A stretch of 64,000 nucleotides of DNA. It comes from Tamarix chinensis (lineage: Eukaryota; Streptophyta; Magnoliopsida; Caryophyllales; Tamaricaceae). The stretch is taken from NCBI GenBank assembly GCA_030549775.1, contig CM060173.1, positions 7,848,501 through 7,912,500 on the forward strand, read 5' to 3'. The notes beneath the pieces were generated by a model. That model saw only the letters and a list, made by a program, of their open reading frames with translations, had not been told where the DNA came from and ran no database searches. Made by a program: the position numbers and the translations under genes. Of the stretch, positions 60,486-64,000 are shown one piece after another (the stretch's first letter is position 1; the number at the start of each line of letters is the position of its first letter).

Positions 60486-60720
60486 AGTCTAAGGCATTCG
60501 TTTGTTGTCATCGAAAGATATAACCAAAAAAATTGACATTAGAAACGAAGTTACAAATTCAAAGAATACTCATTATCTATTCTTCCTTTTTGAGGAACCC
60601 TAATCCACCCATACGTTCCTCACTATAGCCGGGCTTCAAAATTTTAATCAATAGAAGGGTTTCGTTAAAACGAAAAACACATTGAGATCTAATAAAAAAT
60701 TTGTAAATCAAATTTATTTT

Positions 60721-61002
60721 AGAATGATACCAACTTGTAGTATCTACTTAAAATAATTAAAAATGGAACAACGGTGGAAATACACTTTAAAATCCAATAA
60801 AAATTTTGTAACCCATATTTATTTTCGAAAACGAGCGTGTTCAGAAGGACCAACCACTTTGATACCAACTTGTGGTATCAGTTTAAAAAGATTGCAAACA
60901 AAAAAAGTGTGGCCGAAACCAACTTCAATACCAACTTGTGGTATCAACTTAAGAAGTTTAAAAATCAGAAGAGCGTGATCGAAACCAGCTTTAATACAAA
61001 AT
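60721..61002 (-). repeat. Tandem primer-binding-site-like repeats of element X
   Basis: Four copies of a TTGGTATC-AAAG-(T/C)-GG-type motif on the minus strand: at 60721-60740, 60846-60871, 60915-60936 and, directly next to the LTR, 60981-61002 (TTTGTATTAAAGCTGGTTTC). The last three are spaced about 66-69 bp apart as a tandem repeat. The canonical plant primer site is TGGTATCAGAGC. Around three copies the sequence is palindromic (gataccaacttgtggtatc). The copy at the normal position is the most diverged. Confidence 0.6.
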
Positions 61003-63806
61003 TGTAACACCCCAAAATACACTACTTATTTTTAAAGCGAAAGTAATTAAATTTGAAATTAAAACCCGTGAATTCTGGGATGTTACCGCCACACTTAGTA
61101 ACAGACTGGTTCACTCAGACCATTCCAGTACCATGTGCGAAGGCTAAATAAAAGGTTGATATTGAATTCAAATCAAGAGTCCATAAAAGAACTAGAAAGA
61201 ATCAGACATCAAAATTAGAGTACGCATAAAGTTAATAATTAGATAGAAATGAGAGTGCAAAATCAAAATTTCTCTGAGGAAATAATCTTGTAATCGATAA
61301 AAGATTTATTTGAAATACTCAATACATGTAATAATTCATAAAAGGGAAAATCTGTTACAAAAGAGATAACCGAATGAGATAAAATAACAAGAAAAAAGAA
61401 AACGGCCACAACACTCTCGAACTTTGAGCCAAAACACATGCTCAACACTCACCCTCAACTGATGTCTCGCCCACTTGCACAAAGTTAGAAGGGCATACTA
61501 CTCGTGCGAATAAGCAACACCCATAGAAAGGGTGATCAGTACGCTATGTACTGAGTAAGGTAACCGAGCACTAGGCCAACACATAATAATACATAAATAA
61601 AGTAGAATAATAAAAGAGCATAATCACCAACATGATAACATATTTGCTTACAATCATCTAGGTAAAAGTACAAAGGCCCATACACAATCCGATTCAATTA
61701 CTTAATTAATCTCTTATCAGAAGTAGATACACACCATGCTTTTTATCAAATCCACGCGAGTACGCGAACCCCACTATTATGACCGATGGAACGAAAATAT
61801 ATAGGACATCATGCCCTAACCACTATTATTCGTTGGTGGACCAGTCTCCAAGATACCGTAGTATGTGGCCACTATTATTTGCCAATGGACCTGTTTGGCC
61901 CCTACTCGCATGGTGTTCCACTATATGTAATTAGTGTCTTTCCCATATCTTGGCACAAATATGTTCAATTTTGTTGAGCACAGAATCCCCAACTATTATA
62001 GCCGGTGGACCAGAAACCCCTAGAGCATTATGTCCTAACCACTATTATTCACCGATGGATCGGTTTGGGCCTAGCTCAACAATCTTCCACTTTAAATGAT
62101 TAATGTCTTAAGTATATTATTCAGAAAATTTTAACCCTAGATATGCATGAATCATTCCCTTTACACTTCACACATCACAAATCATAAAATTCCACAATCA
62201 ATAAATACACATGATAACCCTAAAACTCTAAATAGCCACAACAAACCCTAATTGTCCACACAAACCCCATCTCATATTGCTCCACGTACTATTTTTCTCC
62301 CAAAGTGTTCAAACACACAAACAACGCTTACATTACCTCCCTGACAGCCCAAATCAACATTCCATACATAAATTCTATTCCCATACAGACATTACACATC
62401 CTATGCAACCTCTCAAACTTTTCATGCAAAACCCTAAGTCCATCCATACGATACCCTACATTTTTTCATACAAAACCCTATATTCAATCCATAAAAAACC
62501 AAAGATTAAACCATACCAAACCCTATATTACCATATAAAACCCAAAGATCCACCCATACCAAACCCTAAATTCAATCCATACAAAACCAAAGATTCATCC
62601 ATACTAAACCATGAATTCAATCCATACCAAACAAATGATTCATCCTTACCAAACCCCAAATTCAAACCATATAAAACCATAGATTCATCCATAAAAAACC
62701 CTACATTAGAACCTCACATACAAAACCATAAATTAGATTCTCCCACATAAAACCATACAAAACCATAAATTTGATTCTTCCATGCAAGACCATAAATTAG
62801 ATTCTCCCTCAAGAAACCATAAATTAGGTCTCCAATAAGAACCATAAGTTATTTTCTCCCTCACAAAACCATAACTTATATTCTCTCACATAAAACCCTA
62901 AATTTCTCATTTTATTCTTCCACTCATGAATCATTAAAATACTTATGTAAACTCACATCCCTTGGTCAACTCCATTCCCCCCTTCTCCTTTTTCATCCTT
63001 CCTATCACACAAACCACATCAACACCCTCACATGCATGTCTTACAGGGCCACAATACATATCATCACATATACATAATACACATGCCATATAACGACAGA
63101 AGAACATGCTTGAATTCCACGTCATACCATATATGAAATAATTACAATAATAAACGTAGGATACATACCATACAAAGCATATAATGCACATCAACACACA
63201 ATAGGCCTTAGTAACCCCTTACCTAAAACGACACTGGTTTTGGAGCACCCTCCTACGCCTCCTTAGGGCTTTGACTAGTCTCACCTATTATGAGAGAAAA
63301 GCTAAAATTAGATTCCCTCGCACCAAAAATACTATTAAATACTAGCTTATTCTATGACTAGGATTTTGATAAAATACTAAAATAATAATAGTAAAAATAC
63401 CAAAAATAATATTAATATTAATATTAACAATAATAATAAAAAGGGCATTATTAATCAAAAACATAGTGAAATAAGGCTTCGGCCCCTTTACCAAAATAAT
63501 ACTAATAATAATATAAATAAATAATCAAATTTAGTAATAATGAAATAATAATAATAATAATATTATTAATAATTGCATAATAATAATAATAATAGCAAAA
63601 CTAATAGTAAAGTACTTGTAATATTAATAATGAAATAATAATAATAATAATATTAATTTGAAATAGTAATAATAAAAATAATAATTATAATAATAAGCAC
63701 ATATTAATAATAATAATAGTAATAATAGAAAAAATAAGTAGAATAATAATAAAATCAAAATAAAAATATAATAGGGCTTCAGTCCTCAACAAAAATAATA
63801 ATCAAA

Positions 63807-63839
<33 letters not shown>

Positions 63840-64000
63840 TATTAAAAATATAAATAATAATAATTATTATTATATTCAAATAAATAAAATAAAATATTTT
63901 AAGGCTTATAAAAATAAGGAAAAGGGCTGAGAGGGTCTAGGGTTCAACCTTAGGCTAGAGGTGATAGGTGGCATGAGGGTGCTGCAAGGCGACGGTGGCG
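61003..64000 (-). repeat. Element X 5' LTR (partial, continues past window)
   Basis: The left edge is TGTAACACCCC at 61003. It follows 30534-33815 block by block: leader with accgccacacttagta, gtactgagtaaggtaaccgag, module array (61755-62090), AACCCTAA minisatellite (62215-62900), a shared block (62880-63300) with roughly nine of ten bases matching, AAT-rich stretch (63400-63880) and the start of the GC-rich block. The remaining ~1.5-2 kb of this LTR would lie beyond 64000. Confidence 0.8.

Larger units (their letters stand above)
30534..64000 (-). mobile_element. Element X: pol-less Ty3-gypsy retrotransposon (TR-GAG type), nested host
   Basis: Sense is minus. The 5' LTR runs from beyond 64000 to 61003. 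The internal region, 59292-61002, has primer-binding-site-like repeats, a gag relic and a polypurine tract. The 3' LTR starts at 59291 (TGAAATACCCC) and ends at 30534 (TGTTACA). Two insertions interrupt the 3' LTR: a solo LTR at 39313-58713 and a hAT-like element at 34247-38741. Removing them leaves about 4.9 kb, matching the 5.0-5.2 kb of the two solo LTRs. The pieces at 30534-33815 and 61003-64000 follow each other closely in order and sequence, supporting one LTR pair. No protease, RT, RNase H or integrase is present, so movement would need proteins from another element. Confidence 0.8.

Overview
The window is repeat-rich, AT-rich flowering-plant nuclear DNA. It holds Ty1-copia, Ty3-gypsy and CACTA (En/Spm) elements of plant type, LINE zinc-knuckle fragments, spliced transposon genes with GT/AG borders, and no bacterial gene organisation. 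I found no intact ordinary host gene. The only recognisable host coding sequence is a fragment of the spliceosomal helicase BRR2 carried inside a transposon. The species cannot be fixed from this window. A short (CCCTAA)n-like tract at 10.7 kb is too small to use.

Layout, left to right. 1-1937: flank without a recognised gene. 1938-11844: CACTA-1, about 9.9 kb, genes on the minus strand: a degraded TnpD-type transposase (Transposase_21, DUF4218, DUF4216) and a second gene joining a Transposase_24-like region to a Ulp1/C48 SUMO-protease-like domain. It also carries an unexplained 157-aa ORF. 12707-17911: a Ty1-copia element with short (~157 bp) LTRs and broken gag-pol, interrupted by a 5'-truncated LINE at the gag zinc knuckle. 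19153-29968: an LTR-like start, a LINE 3' fragment, and a ~2-kb direct tandem duplication whose first copy is split by a 5.0-kb solo gypsy LTR (22000-27003, target duplication TTTAG).

30534-64000 is one nested structure. The outermost element, here called X, is a minus-sense Ty3-gypsy element with ~5-kb LTRs and only 1.7 kb of internal DNA. That internal DNA encodes a decayed gag with zinc knuckles and no pol (TR-GAG type). Its right LTR (61003 onward) leaves the window. Its left LTR (30534-34246, 38742-39312, 58719-59291) was hit twice: by a hAT-like element (34247-38741, itself containing a 482-bp hAT MITE at 37064-37545) and by a second solo LTR of the same superfamily (39313-58713, target duplication AAGAC). 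That solo LTR was in turn hit by CACTA-2 (39510-53714, 14.2 kb, target duplication GTA).

CACTA-2 carries a full-length TnpD-type gene broken by a few stops and frameshifts, and a Transposase_24-type second gene. A large intron of that second gene holds foreign DNA: a plus-strand BRR2 Sec63-region exon and a copia integrase fragment, bracketed by direct repeats. All four long LTRs share an internal array built on CCGGTGGACC / AATAATAGTGG, and each has a differing minisatellite block. The most interesting points are the BRR2 capture, a tandemly multiplied primer-binding-site-like motif in element X, and the shared LTR module array. I did not find a clearly new functional system.
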